From the NCBI RefSeq assembly GCF_000739085.1, contig NZ_CP009110.1, positions 620,001-684,000 of the forward strand: 64,000 nucleotides of DNA, given 5' to 3'. This DNA is from Amycolatopsis methanolica 239 (GTDB taxonomy: Bacteria; Actinomycetota; Actinomycetes; Mycobacteriales; Pseudonocardiaceae). Both the position numbers and the translations under genes were made by a program. The notes under the pieces were generated by a model that ran no database searches, was not told the DNA's origin, and saw nothing but the letters and a program-made list of their open reading frames with translations. Of the stretch, positions 1-8,900 are shown one piece after another (position 1 is the stretch's first letter; every line of letters starts with the position of its first letter).

Positions 1-1
1 C

Positions 2-169
2 AGCCTGATCTGGAACACGATCTTCGTCGTCGCCGGCTACCTGCTCGGCGCGAACTGGCACGTGGTGGACCGCTACGCCGGCTTCTTCCAGTACGCGGTG
101 ATCGGCGCCGTCGCGATCGCGCTCGCGGTGTTCGTCACCACCCGGCTGCGTGAGCGCGTCCGGGCGTGA
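2..169 (+). CDS. DedA family membrane protein, C-terminal fragment
   Basis: Only the last 55 codons are inside the window; the gene enters from the left edge in the frame starting at base 2 and stops with TGA at 167-169. The fragment starts with an SLIWNTIFVVAGYLLG stretch, typical of the C-terminal half of DedA/SNARE-associated proteins, and then has a hydrophobic helix (AVIGAVAIALAVFV) followed by a basic cytoplasmic tail (TTRLRERVRA). DedA proteins are polytopic inner-membrane proteins linked to lipid-carrier flipping and membrane homeostasis. It converges on lon, with a shared hairpin between them. The family call rests on about 55 residues only. Confidence 0.72.
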   Translation, partial: SLIWNTIFVVAGYLLGANWHVVDRYAGFFQYAVIGAVAIALAVFVTTRLRERVRA

Positions 170-173
170 ACAC

Positions 174-210
174 GGAGCCGCCCTCCCCCGGGGCAGGGGA
201 GGGCGGCTCC
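174..210. terminator. Bidirectional hairpin between dedA and lon
   Basis: A perfect 15-bp inverted repeat (arms 174-188 and 196-210, 7-nt loop) lies between the stop codons of the two convergent genes, where a shared intrinsic terminator is expected. It lacks a clear T-run, which is common in high-GC actinobacteria. Confidence 0.8.
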
Positions 211-221
211 GCTCGCGGGCG

Positions 222-2624
<2,403 letters not shown>

Positions 2625-2642
2625 CTTGTTGCTCCCTACCTG

Positions 2643-2663
2643 GTTGAGTCTGCCTAGCTCAAC
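2643..2663 (-). promoter_or_regulatory. HAIR-type HspR operator upstream of lon
   Basis: GTTGAGT-N7-GCTCAAC, an inverted repeat with 7-nt spacing, lies 19-39 bases upstream of the lon ATG. The actinobacterial HspR box (HAIR) is CTTGAGT-N7-ACTCAAG; this site keeps the TTGAGT core, the exact spacing and dyad symmetry. In Streptomyces, lon belongs to the HspR regulon (established knowledge). A -10 element may overlap the site, which would suit repression. Confidence 0.72.
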
Positions 2664-2673
2664 TTTCTGGCGG

Positions 2674-2732
2674 CCGGGTTTGTTTCCGCAGGTAGTTCGC
2701 TTAGAGCGGACGGCTTCCGGGAACAAACCGGG
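2674..2732. repeat. 59-bp nested dyad-symmetric element upstream of lon
   Basis: Two inverted repeats share the same centre (base 2703): outer arms 2674-2688 and 2718-2732 match at 13 of 15 positions, and inner arms 2695-2701 and 2705-2711 match at 6 of 7. The core arm reads TTTGTT with CCGG flanks, more AT-rich than the surroundings. It could be an intergenic palindromic repeat, a regulator site for lon, or an RNA hairpin in a long lon leader. Nothing in the window repeats it. Confidence 0.6.
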
Positions 2733-3157
2733 GCACGTCCGGCAGTGGTTCCAGGTGCCGGGACTGAGATGATCGTCGCATTGCCGGAAACGTTTCCCGG
2801 GTGTAACCGGCGAGACCACGCTCAGTCATCGGTTCGGGTAATCCCGATCTCGATTGAATCGCGATCAACGCGGGTGAGTGCAGCGCGACGGCTCGTGGGG
2901 AACTCGTCGTAGCCGGGCGTGGCGCTTAACACCGACTACCGGGAGCGATCACCGGAAAGATCCCGCTCACCCGTAAGTCTCCGCTGGTCACCGTAGTTGG
3001 CGCGTTGTTAACTATGGGGTGATGTCATGGCGGCCGGAAAGAGGCTGAGGTACGCCCTCCGGGGTACAGTGATCCCCTCATTCGCACCGAGATCACCATC
3101 TCGTGCGCGAGTGGGTGCAAACGGGCGCACTGGGGCGAATGGGTGGAAGGAGGTTGC
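2733..3157. other. Divergent intergenic region between lon and the GGDEF/EAL gene
   Basis: This stretch separates lon (minus) from the GGDEF/EAL gene (plus). A possible -10 TACAGT is at 3065-3070, followed by a hairpin in the presumed 5' UTR (arms 3083-3093 and 3098-3107, loop CACC, one bulge). A second -10-like sequence, TAACTA, is near 3009. The overlapping open frames have composition typical of antisense shadows, and no other gene is supported here. Confidence 0.45.
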
Positions 3158-5782
3158 ATGCCGGACTCCGATGGCAGGCCCGACGGCCCCGTCCCGGCGG
3201 CAGCCGCCGGTGCTGGTGGTGCCGAGGCGCGGGCGGACGAGCGCCGCTTCCGGGTCTACACGCTGACCGTGTTCTCCGTCGGCGTGCTCACCGCCGCCGC
3301 CGTGTCGCTGTGGCTGCCGTTCGACGGCTCGGCGAAGCTGTGGTGGATCGGCCCGGTGCTGGCCCTGTCGTTCCTGCTCGCCGAGCAGCTCGGCATCAAC
3401 GTCGACGTCCGGTCCGGCATCTCCTGGACCATTTCCTTCACCGAGATCCCGCTGGTCATCGGCTTCTTCGTGGCGCCGTTCGAAGTGGTGCTGGCGGCGC
3501 ACCTGGTCGCCGGGATCAGCACGCTCGTGGTCCGCCGCGTCTCCGGGCGCGTGCTCTACAACGCCGGCGCGTTCCTGTTGGAGATCACCAGCGCGTTCGC
3601 CGTGGCCGGCCTGGTCGAGCGGATCATGGGCGCCACCGAGATGACGTGGCCCGCCGCGCTCGCCGGCACCTTGACCGCGCCGCTGACCAGCACGCTGCTG
3701 GCGCTGGCCGCCGTCCGGGTGCTGCGCCGCCGGATGCGGATCGGCACCGCGCTCCGGCTCACCGGCCGCATCCTGGTCGTCGGGTTCGTCAACGCTTCGG
3801 TCGGTCTGAGCGGCTACCTGGTGATCGCGGGCACGGCCAACGCGTGGCCGCTGGTGCTCGCCGTCTTCGCCGGGCTGTCCGCGCTCTACTGGGCCTACTC
3901 CGACCTGCTGCGCGAGCAGCGGGACATGGAAGCGCTCTCCGACGTCAGCCTGATGGTCGCGCGCTCCGGCCAGCAGGCCGCCGCGCGCCCGGCCAGCGGC
4001 GCGGACGACCTCGCGGCGGGCGTGAACGTCAGCGAGTGGGAGACGATCGCCGAGCGGATCAAGGACCAGCTCTCCGCCGGCCGCGTCGTGCTGCGGCTGC
4101 GCCTGGAGCCGACCGCGGACATGCGCGCCGTCGTCGCGGGCGAGCCGATGCCGTCGGCCGAACTGCCCGCCGACGACCCGATGCTGCGGCTGCCCGGCTC
4201 GCACGTGCGGCACTTCCGCATAGCCGAGGCCAACAGCGACATCGCCGCCGGACTGCTCAACCGCGGCGCGCAGGAGGCGCTGGTGGTGCCGCTGCGCAGC
4301 GCGAACCAGCTGCTCGGCGTGGTCGAGGCGCACGACCGGCTGTCCCGCTGGCGCGGCTTCGGCAAGTACGACGTCCAGTTGCTCGGCACGATGGCCAGCC
4401 ACCTGGCGACCGCGCTGGACAACCGCCGCCTGCTCGCCACCCTGCGCCACGACGCCTACCACGACCCGCTCACCGGCCTGCTGAACCGGCCCGGCTTCCG
4501 GCAGGTCGCGCGTGGACCGCTGGCCGAGCACAGCGCGTCCGCCGACTCCGCGGTGCTGCGCATCGACCTGGACGTGTTCTCCGCGGTCAGCGACGCGCTC
4601 GGCTACGCGTGGGCGGACCGGATGGTCGTCGCCGCCGGCCGCCGCCTGCGTGACGCGCTCGGCCCGGACGTGCCGCTGGCCCGCCTGGAGGGCGCGTCGT
4701 TCGCGGCGCTGCTCACCGGTGTGCGCGGCCAGGGCGTGCACGAGGTGGCCGAGCGGCTGCGCTCGCAGCTGTCCGTGCCGTACCCGGTCGACCGGCTGAC
4801 GGTCGAGGCGAACGCGATGGTCGGCTACGCCTCCACGGCCGACGATGACACCCTCGACCCGGGCGACGTGGACGCGCTGCTGCAGCGGGCCGACGTCGCC
4901 GTGCGGGCCACCCGCGGCGGCGAGGAGGTCCGCGGGTATGTGCCGAGCATGGGCCAGATCTTCCTGCGCCGGTTCCAGATGGTCACCCAGTTCCGGCAGG
5001 CCATCGAGGAGGGCCAGGTCAGCGTCCACTACCAGCCGAAGGTGTCCCTGCCGAGCAAGCAGGTCCTCGGCGTGGAGGCGCTGGTGCGCTGGCAGCACCC
5101 CGAGTTCGGCCGGCTCGACCCGGACGAGTTCGTGCCCGCGGTCGAGGCCGCGGGCCTGGTCGGCGTGCTGACCGGGTTCGTGCTGGAGCAGTCGCTGATC
5201 CGGGTCCGCAAGTGGATGGACGAGGGGCTGCGGATCTCCGTCGCGGTCAACCTGTCCGTGCGCAACCTGGCCGACGAGGACTTCCCGGCGAAGGTCGTGG
5301 AGGCGCTGCGGAACTTCGACGTGCCGCCCGAGCTGCTCACGTTCGAGCTGACCGAGTCCGGCGTGATGGCCGATCCGCAGAAGGCGCTGCCGATCCTGCG
5401 CGAGCTGCACGCGCATGGCATCGTGCTGGCGGTCGACGACTTCGGCACCGGCTACTCGTCGCTGGCCTACCTGCGGCAGCTGCCGGTGGACGAGGTCAAG
5501 ATCGACAAGAGTTTCGTCCTCGGCATGGGCACGGACCTCGGCGACCTGGCGGTCGTCCGGTCGATCGTCGAGCTGGGCCACTCGCTGGGCCTCGCGGTCG
5601 TCGCCGAGGGCGTCGAGGAGGACGTCGCACGGGACCAGCTGGAGGCGATGGGCTGCGACGTCGCCCAGGGCTACCTGATCTCCCGCCCGCTGGCCGAGGA
5701 CCGCCTGGAGGCCTGGTTGCAGGCCCGGACGGCCCGGTCGGTGGGGCGCAAGATGGAGACGGTGCTGACGCTCCTGACCTAA
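3158..5782 (+). CDS. Membrane-bound GGDEF/EAL protein, predicted c-di-GMP phosphodiesterase
   Basis: 874 residues. Residues about 31-250 hold roughly seven to eight hydrophobic helices (a membrane sensor module), followed by a GAF-like linker (about 260-430), a GGDEF domain (about 435-595) and an EAL domain (about 605-865). The GGDEF signature is degenerate: EGASF at residues 511-515 in the RL-x-x-x-x-FAALL context, so cyclase activity is unlikely. The EAL domain looks complete: E640-A-L, the VNLS Asn, FELTES, the DDFGTGYSS acidic pair, VKIDKSF Lys, VVAEGVE and AQGY. I infer a phosphodiesterase, with the GGDEF domain possibly sensing GTP. The start is the ATG at 3158, four bases after a strong GGAAGGAGG site; an in-frame GTG at 3143 overlaps that site. 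Function in this organism is unknown; the multi-TM GGDEF-EAL layout resembles Streptomyces CdgC/Rmd-type proteins. Confidence 0.9.
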   Translation: MPDSDGRPDGPVPAAAAGAGGAEARADERRFRVYTLTVFSVGVLTAAAVSLWLPFDGSAKLWWIGPVLALSFLLAEQLGINVDVRSGISWTISFTEIPLVIGFFVAPFEVVLAAHLVAGISTLVVRRVSGRVLYNAGAFLLEITSAFAVAGLVERIMGATEMTWPAALAGTLTAPLTSTLLALAAVRVLRRRMRIGTALRLTGRILVVGFVNASVGLSGYLVIAGTANAWPLVLAVFAGLSALYWAYSDLLREQRDMEALSDVSLMVARSGQQAAARPASGADDLAAGVNVSEWETIAERIKDQLSAGRVVLRLRLEPTADMRAVVAGEPMPSAELPADDPMLRLPGSHVRHFRIAEANSDIAAGLLNRGAQEALVVPLRSANQLLGVVEAHDRLSRWRGFGKYDVQLLGTMASHLATALDNRRLLATLRHDAYHDPLTGLLNRPGFRQVARGPLAEHSASADSAVLRIDLDVFSAVSDALGYAWADRMVVAAGRRLRDALGPDVPLARLEGASFAALLTGVRGQGVHEVAERLRSQLSVPYPVDRLTVEANAMVGYASTADDDTLDPGDVDALLQRADVAVRATRGGEEVRGYVPSMGQIFLRRFQMVTQFRQAIEEGQVSVHYQPKVSLPSKQVLGVEALVRWQHPEFGRLDPDEFVPAVEAAGLVGVLTGFVLEQSLIRVRKWMDEGLRISVAVNLSVRNLADEDFPAKVVEALRNFDVPPELLTFELTESGVMADPQKALPILRELHAHGIVLAVDDFGTGYSSLAYLRQLPVDEVKIDKSFVLGMGTDLGDLAVVRSIVELGHSLGLAVVAEGVEEDVARDQLEAMGCDVAQGYLISRPLAEDRLEAWLQARTARSVGRKMETVLTLLT

Positions 5783-5857
5783 AGGGGACCCCCCTGCGCG
5801 GCCCTCCGGCGGACGATGTAATCTCTTCGAGGCTTCAACGTTCAGGCGTTGGAACTC

Positions 5858-5930
5858 GCCCCAATAGCTCAGTCGGCAGAGCGTCTCCATGGTAAGGAGA
5901 AGGTCTACGGTTCGATTCCGTATTGGGGCT
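5858..5930 (+). tRNA. thrT: tRNA-Thr (anticodon GGT)
   Basis: 73-nt cloverleaf: acceptor GCCCCAA pairs with TTGGGGC, the anticodon loop ATGGTAA is closed by TCTCC/GGAGA, and the T-arm carries GGTTCGATTCC. Anticodon GGT reads ACC/ACT. CCA is not encoded. A TAATCT -10 element at 5819-5824 may serve as promoter. The tRNA-Thr/tRNA-Met/rpmG/hadA order matches Mycobacterium tuberculosis. Confidence 0.95.
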
Positions 5931-5982
5931 CGGTGGTCAGCAGGCCACTCCGCTTCGGCGGGGGAGTCTGAAGGCCGGTCAA

Positions 5983-6055
5983 GGCGGTGTAGCTCAGTCG
6001 GTAGAGCAAGCGGCTCATAATCGCTGTGTCGCCGGTTCAAGTCCGGCCACCGCTA
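5983..6055 (+). tRNA. metT: tRNA-Met (elongator, anticodon CAT)
   Basis: 73-nt cloverleaf with acceptor GGCGGTG pairing with CACCGCT (one G-U pair at the end), D-arm GCTCAGTCGGTAGAGC, and anticodon loop CTCATAA (CAT). The paired first acceptor base pair and the absence of three consecutive G-C pairs in the anticodon stem point to elongator rather than initiator tRNA. CCA is not encoded. It lies 52 bases after tRNA-Thr, probably in the same transcript. Confidence 0.93.
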
Positions 6056-6114
6056 CGCGGATGGGCGGACTATGCTCACGGATTGCGTGAGTCTGATCCG
6101 CTTCGCCATTGCAT

Positions 6115-6160
6115 CCGGGGGTCGGACCCCCGGACCCCCGCCAGGGGGCTAGCCCCCTGG
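6115..6160. repeat. Two tandem G/C palindromes between tRNA-Met and rpmG
   Basis: A 19-bp palindrome at 6115-6133 (CCGGGGGTC arms around one base) is followed by a perfect 20-bp palindrome at 6141-6160 (CCAGGGGGCT and its complement). Two adjacent strong hairpins after the tRNA pair probably end or process the tRNA transcript before rpmG. Confidence 0.55.
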
Positions 6161-6232
6161 ACCCCCACCCGGGGCGACTTGGGAGGTCAGGTCGCTTGTG
6201 GGGGTTTTCGTTGTGTAGAGAAAGGCTTTGCT

Positions 6233-6397
6233 GTGGCTGCCACCGACGTGCGACCGAAGATCACGCTGGCGTGCGAGGTCTGCAAGCACCGCAACTACAT
6301 CACCAAGAAGAACCGGCGCAACGACCCGGATCGCCTGGAGATGAAGAAGTTCTGCCCGAACTGCGGTACGCACCGGGTTCACAAGGAAACCCGCTGA
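6233..6397 (+). CDS. rpmG: 50S ribosomal protein L33 (zinc-ribbon form)
   Basis: 54 residues, the normal length for L33, a small protein near the ribosomal E site. It has the Cys pairs CEVC (residues 14-17) and CPNC, so this is the zinc-binding C+ paralogue. The core ([18 protein letters not shown]) is typical of actinobacterial L33. The start is the GTG at 6233 after AGAGAAAGG. Zn-free paralogues are often induced by Zur under zinc starvation; none is in this window. A strong terminator follows at 6421-6450, so rpmG is separated from hadA. Confidence 0.96.
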   Translation: MAATDVRPKITLACEVCKHRNYITKKNRRNDPDRLEMKKFCPNCGTHRVHKETR

Positions 6398-6420
6398 CGC
6401 CAGCACCCCAGGTTTCGACG

Positions 6421-6450
6421 AAGGCCGCCCCGGACCACCGGGGCGGCCTT
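6421..6450 (+). terminator. Terminator after rpmG
   Basis: Perfect 13-bp stem (AAGGCCGCCCCGG and complement) with an ACCA tetraloop, ending in CCTT, 23 bases after the rpmG stop. Confidence 0.85.
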
Positions 6451-6492
6451 CGCGCTTTCCGGGCGCGCGCGGGCGGTGGGTAGGCTGCTCGG

Positions 6493-6942
6493 GTGCCTTT
6501 GGACCCCTCGTTCGTCGGGCGGACGTACCCGCCGGACTCAACCTACGAAGTCGGCCGCGAGAAGATCCGCGAGTTCGCCGCCGCGATCGGTGACGCCAAC
6601 CCGCTCTACACGGACCCGGAGGCGGCCCGCGCGGCCGGCTACCCGGACGTCATCGCGCCGCCCACCTTCCTCACGGTGATCAACCTCGACGCGATCAACG
6701 CCATCGCCGAGGACCCGGAGCTGGGGCTGGACTACAGCCGGATGGTGCACGGTGACCAGGCCTTCAGCTACACGCGCCCGGTGCACGCCGGCGACCGGCT
6801 CCGCATCACCACGACGGTCGAGGACATCATGGCCAGGGCGGGCAACGACTTCCTGACCGTGCGCGGCGAGGTCGTCGACGCCGACGGTCAGCTCGTGTGC
6901 ACGACGCGCGCGCAGCTCGTCGTGCGGGGAGAGGGGGCCTGA
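6493..6942 (+). CDS. hadA: MaoC-like dehydratase subunit, HadA type
   Basis: 149-residue single hot-dog domain protein. In mycobacteria HadA pairs with HadB to form the (3R)-hydroxyacyl-ACP dehydratase of FAS-II. Here the position of the catalytic DxNPxH motif reads D34-A-N-P-L-Y39: the His is replaced by Tyr, as expected for the non-catalytic, substrate-holding subunit. The GTG start at 6493 is chosen because it gives the usual N-terminus (PLDPSFVGRTYPP). The stop overlaps the hadB start by one base (TGATG), implying translational coupling and equal amounts. Pseudonocardiaceae such as Amycolatopsis lack mycolic acids, so the substrate is probably another long or branched acyl-ACP (inference). 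Confidence 0.9.
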   Translation: MPLDPSFVGRTYPPDSTYEVGREKIREFAAAIGDANPLYTDPEAARAAGYPDVIAPPTFLTVINLDAINAIAEDPELGLDYSRMVHGDQAFSYTRPVHAGDRLRITTTVEDIMARAGNDFLTVRGEVVDADGQLVCTTRAQLVVRGEGA

Positions 6943-7337
6943 TGGCGTACGAAAAGGGCACCGAGCTGCCGCCGCTGCAGGTGCACGTCACGCGCGACCA
7001 GCTGGTCCGGTACGCGGGCGCGTCGCTGGACTTCAACCCGATCCACTGGAACGAGCGGTTCGCCAAGGAGGTCGGGCTCCCGGACGTGATCGCGCACGGG
7101 ATGCTGACGATGGCGCTGGGCGGCCGTCTCGTCACGGACTGGCTCGGCGACCCGGGCAAGCTGGTCGAGTACAGCGTCCGCTTCACCAGGCCCGTCGTGG
7201 TCTCGCCGGAGGGAGCGGACGTCGAGTTCACCGGCAAGGTCGCGGAGGTCCGCGAGGACGGCACCGCCCGCGTGGACATCACGGCCAAGTTCGACGGCAG
7301 GACGGTGCTCGGGAAGGCGCAGGCCGTCGTCCGCTGA
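6942..7337 (+). CDS. hadB: MaoC-like dehydratase subunit, HadB type (catalytic)
   Basis: 131-residue hot-dog fold protein with an intact hydratase 2 motif, D30-F-N-P-I-H35, spaced as in mycobacterial HadB (Asp and His five residues apart). It should supply the active site of a HadAB heterodimer dehydrating 3-hydroxyacyl-ACP. The ATG at 6942 overlaps the hadA stop. The mycobacterial third gene hadC is absent; a toxin-antitoxin pair starts 29 bases downstream instead. Confidence 0.9.
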   Translation: MAYEKGTELPPLQVHVTRDQLVRYAGASLDFNPIHWNERFAKEVGLPDVIAHGMLTMALGGRLVTDWLGDPGKLVEYSVRFTRPVVVSPEGADVEFTGKVAEVREDGTARVDITAKFDGRTVLGKAQAVVR

Positions 7338-7354
7338 CGTGCATCCCAAACTGG

Positions 7355-7367
7355 TACCGTAGTGGTA
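7355..7367 (+). promoter_or_regulatory. Small palindrome overlapping the antitoxin start, possible TA operator
   Basis: TACC-N5-GGTA spans 7355-7367 and ends in the first base of the antitoxin ATG; it is part of a TGGTA direct repeat (7352 and 7362). RHH antitoxins bind short palindromes at their own promoters, so this may be the autoregulatory site. There is no ribosome site before the ATG, so a leaderless transcript is possible. Confidence 0.35.
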
Positions 7368-7594
7368 TGACGAAGCAGATCGCCGTCCGTCTCCCCGACG
7401 ACCTGGTGTCCTTCATCGACCACGTGGTGGAGGAGGGCGGCGCCGCGAGCCGTGCCGAGCTGGTGTTCCGCGCCCTGGAACGGGAGCGCCGGCGCCTGCT
7501 GACGGAGCGCGACATCGCCCTGCTGACGGGCGGCGTGCCGGACGATCTCGCCGGGATCGAGGAGCACGCCGCCCCGCTGGACGACCTGGACTGA
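7367..7594 (+). CDS. Ribbon-helix-helix antitoxin (MazE-like)
   Basis: 75 residues. The N-terminus (KQIAVRLPDDLVSFIDHVVEEG, residues 3-24) is a typical RHH/CopG DNA-binding beta-strand and helix, followed by a SRAELVFRALERERRR helix and an acidic tail (ending LDDLD) suited to toxin neutralisation. It overlaps the toxin gene by one base, the classical antitoxin-first TA layout. It probably represses its own promoter alone and in complex with the toxin. Confidence 0.88.
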   Translation: MTKQIAVRLPDDLVSFIDHVVEEGGAASRAELVFRALERERRRLLTERDIALLTGGVPDDLAGIEEHAAPLDDLD

Positions 7595-7893
7595 TGCGCC
7601 CGATCCACCTGGCCCGGCTCGACAAGGTCCGGCCGGTGCTGGTGCTGACCCGCGAACTGATCCGCCCGCACCTGACCCGCGTCACGATCGCCCCGGTGAC
7701 GAGCACGATCCGCGGCCTGTCGACTGAGGTGCGGGTCGGCGGCCGCAACGGCCTGGACCACGAGAGCGTCGTCAGCTGCGACAACATCCAGACGATCCGC
7801 AAGTCGGCGCTGGGCAAGCAGATCGGCCGCCTGATGCCGGACCAGGAGCGCGAGCTGACGGAAGCGATTCGCCTCGCCTTCGACCTCGACTGA
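7594..7893 (+). CDS. MazF/PemK-family toxin (endoribonuclease)
   Basis: 99 residues. The opening MRPIHLARLDKVRPVLVLTRE matches the beta1-beta2 segment of PemK/MazF toxins (xxDKxRPVLVL), and VTIAPVTSTIRGLSTEV matches the conserved RNase barrel with the (I/V)APxTSTxRxxxxEV motif. DHESVVSCDNIQTIRKSAL is the usual C-terminal core. MazF toxins cleave single-stranded mRNA or tRNA at short sites. It is translationally coupled to the antitoxin through a TGATG overlap. No truncation is visible, so the module looks functional. Confidence 0.92.
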   Translation: MRPIHLARLDKVRPVLVLTRELIRPHLTRVTIAPVTSTIRGLSTEVRVGGRNGLDHESVVSCDNIQTIRKSALGKQIGRLMPDQERELTEAIRLAFDLD

Positions 7894-7918
7894 GGACGCG
7901 CGGCGAACCGACGCCGCG

Positions 7919-8824
7919 TCAATCCACCAGATCGAGCACCACGTCCGCCATCCCACGTTCCCCAACCGCGTTGGGATGCAGCTCCATCGCCGGCGAGGAC
8001 GGCACCGCGTCCTCGACCCACTTGACCCGCGCCTTGGCGCACATGTCCTTCCCCTTGGACGGCGTCGCCGTGTCCGCGTATCCGGCTTGGCCCGCCTTCG
8101 CCTCGGTGGCCAGCATCGAGTTCAGCCGGGCGAGCGAGGTCCGCAGGTAGGCCACGTCCTCGGGTCCGATGGGCAGGAACGGCCAGCACCCGTTCCCGTC
8201 CGGCAGCGCCGTCGGGTAGCCCACCACGATCACCTGCGCCCGCGGCGCCCGCTCGTGGATCGCGGTCAGCGCGGTCCGCACCTTCGTCGCCGTCGCCGTG
8301 ATCCGCTCCGCCAGCTGGTCCCGCCCGCCGGCGGTCAGCCGCGGCTTGCACAGCGACACCGTGCGGTTGGTCGTGAGGCAGTCGCGGGCGAGGCTTACCA
8401 GCCCGATGTCGTTGCCGCCGATCCCGAGCGTCACCAGCGTCGTGTCCGGGGTGACGGCGTCCAGCTGCGGCGGGTTGACCCCGTCCGGCGTGGTCTGCGG
8501 CTCCGACAGGTGCTGCGTCGTCGCGCCGCCGCAGCTGACGTCGGCGAACGAGACCAGCCGCAGCTCGGCGGCGACGAGGTGCGGGTAGTTGTTGTCCGAC
8601 CGCCCGCAGCCCGGCGGCACGCCGGCCGGCGCTCCGGTTCTCGGCGCCGACGTGTAGGAGTCGCCCAGCGCGACGTACCGGCCGGTGCCGGGGCCGATCA
8701 CCGAACCAGGGGGCTTCGGCGGCGCGGCGGACTCGCCGCGCTCGCTGCGCCAGTACACGACACCGGCGGTCGCCGCCCCGACGAGCGCGGCCACCACCAC
8801 CCCGATCAGCACCTTCTTCCCCAC
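7919..8824 (-). CDS. Secreted or membrane-anchored SGNH/GDSL hydrolase
   Basis: 301 residues. An N-terminal hydrophobic segment (about residues 5-24) after a KK pair acts as signal anchor or uncleaved signal peptide, followed by a Pro-rich linker. The SGNH blocks are GDSYTSAP (nucleophile Ser56), the oxyanion Gly, GIGGNDIG (Asn), and a C-terminal HPN His about 283. The usual Asp three residues before the His is missing (MELH), so it may use a Ser-His dyad as in some Streptomyces esterases. Cys residues (PPGCGRSD, DVSCGG, RDCL, LCKP, NGCW, DMCAK) suggest extracellular disulfides. Substrate is unknown: an acyl ester or lipid. The start is a GTG at 8824 with a weak ribosome site. Confidence 0.88.
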   Translation of the reverse strand: MGKKVLIGVVVAALVGAATAGVVYWRSERGESAAPPKPPGSVIGPGTGRYVALGDSYTSAPRTGAPAGVPPGCGRSDNNYPHLVAAELRLVSFADVSCGGATTQHLSEPQTTPDGVNPPQLDAVTPDTTLVTLGIGGNDIGLVSLARDCLTTNRTVSLCKPRLTAGGRDQLAERITATATKVRTALTAIHERAPRAQVIVVGYPTALPDGNGCWPFLPIGPEDVAYLRTSLARLNSMLATEAKAGQAGYADTATPSKGKDMCAKARVKWVEDAVPSSPAMELHPNAVGERGMADVVLDLVD

Positions 8825-8847
8825 CCGCTACGGCTACCCCGAAAACG

Positions 8848-8886
8848 CCGAAGCGCCACTTCCGGCATGCGGAAGTGGCGCTTCGG
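8848..8886 (-). terminator. Terminator after the aminotransferase gene
   Basis: Perfect 17-bp stem (arms 8848-8864 and 8870-8886) with a GCATG loop, 15 bases beyond the aminotransferase stop on the minus strand and just upstream of the SGNH gene. Confidence 0.85.
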
Positions 8887-8900
8887 TTGACGCGATCGGG

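Noticed and set aside
2625..2819. 65-codon N-terminal extension of lon
   Set aside because: It contains the HAIR operator and nested dyad, has no Lon similarity and no better ribosome site than the ATG at 2624.
3071..3157. c-di-GMP riboswitch in the leader of the GGDEF/EAL gene
   Set aside because: A hairpin is present but the conserved GEMM core and GNRA tetraloop are not visible.
3008..6040. Minus-strand ORF of 1010 codons opposite the GGDEF/EAL gene and the tRNAs
   Set aside because: Overlaps two tRNA genes and a clear protein; composition is that of a mirror frame.
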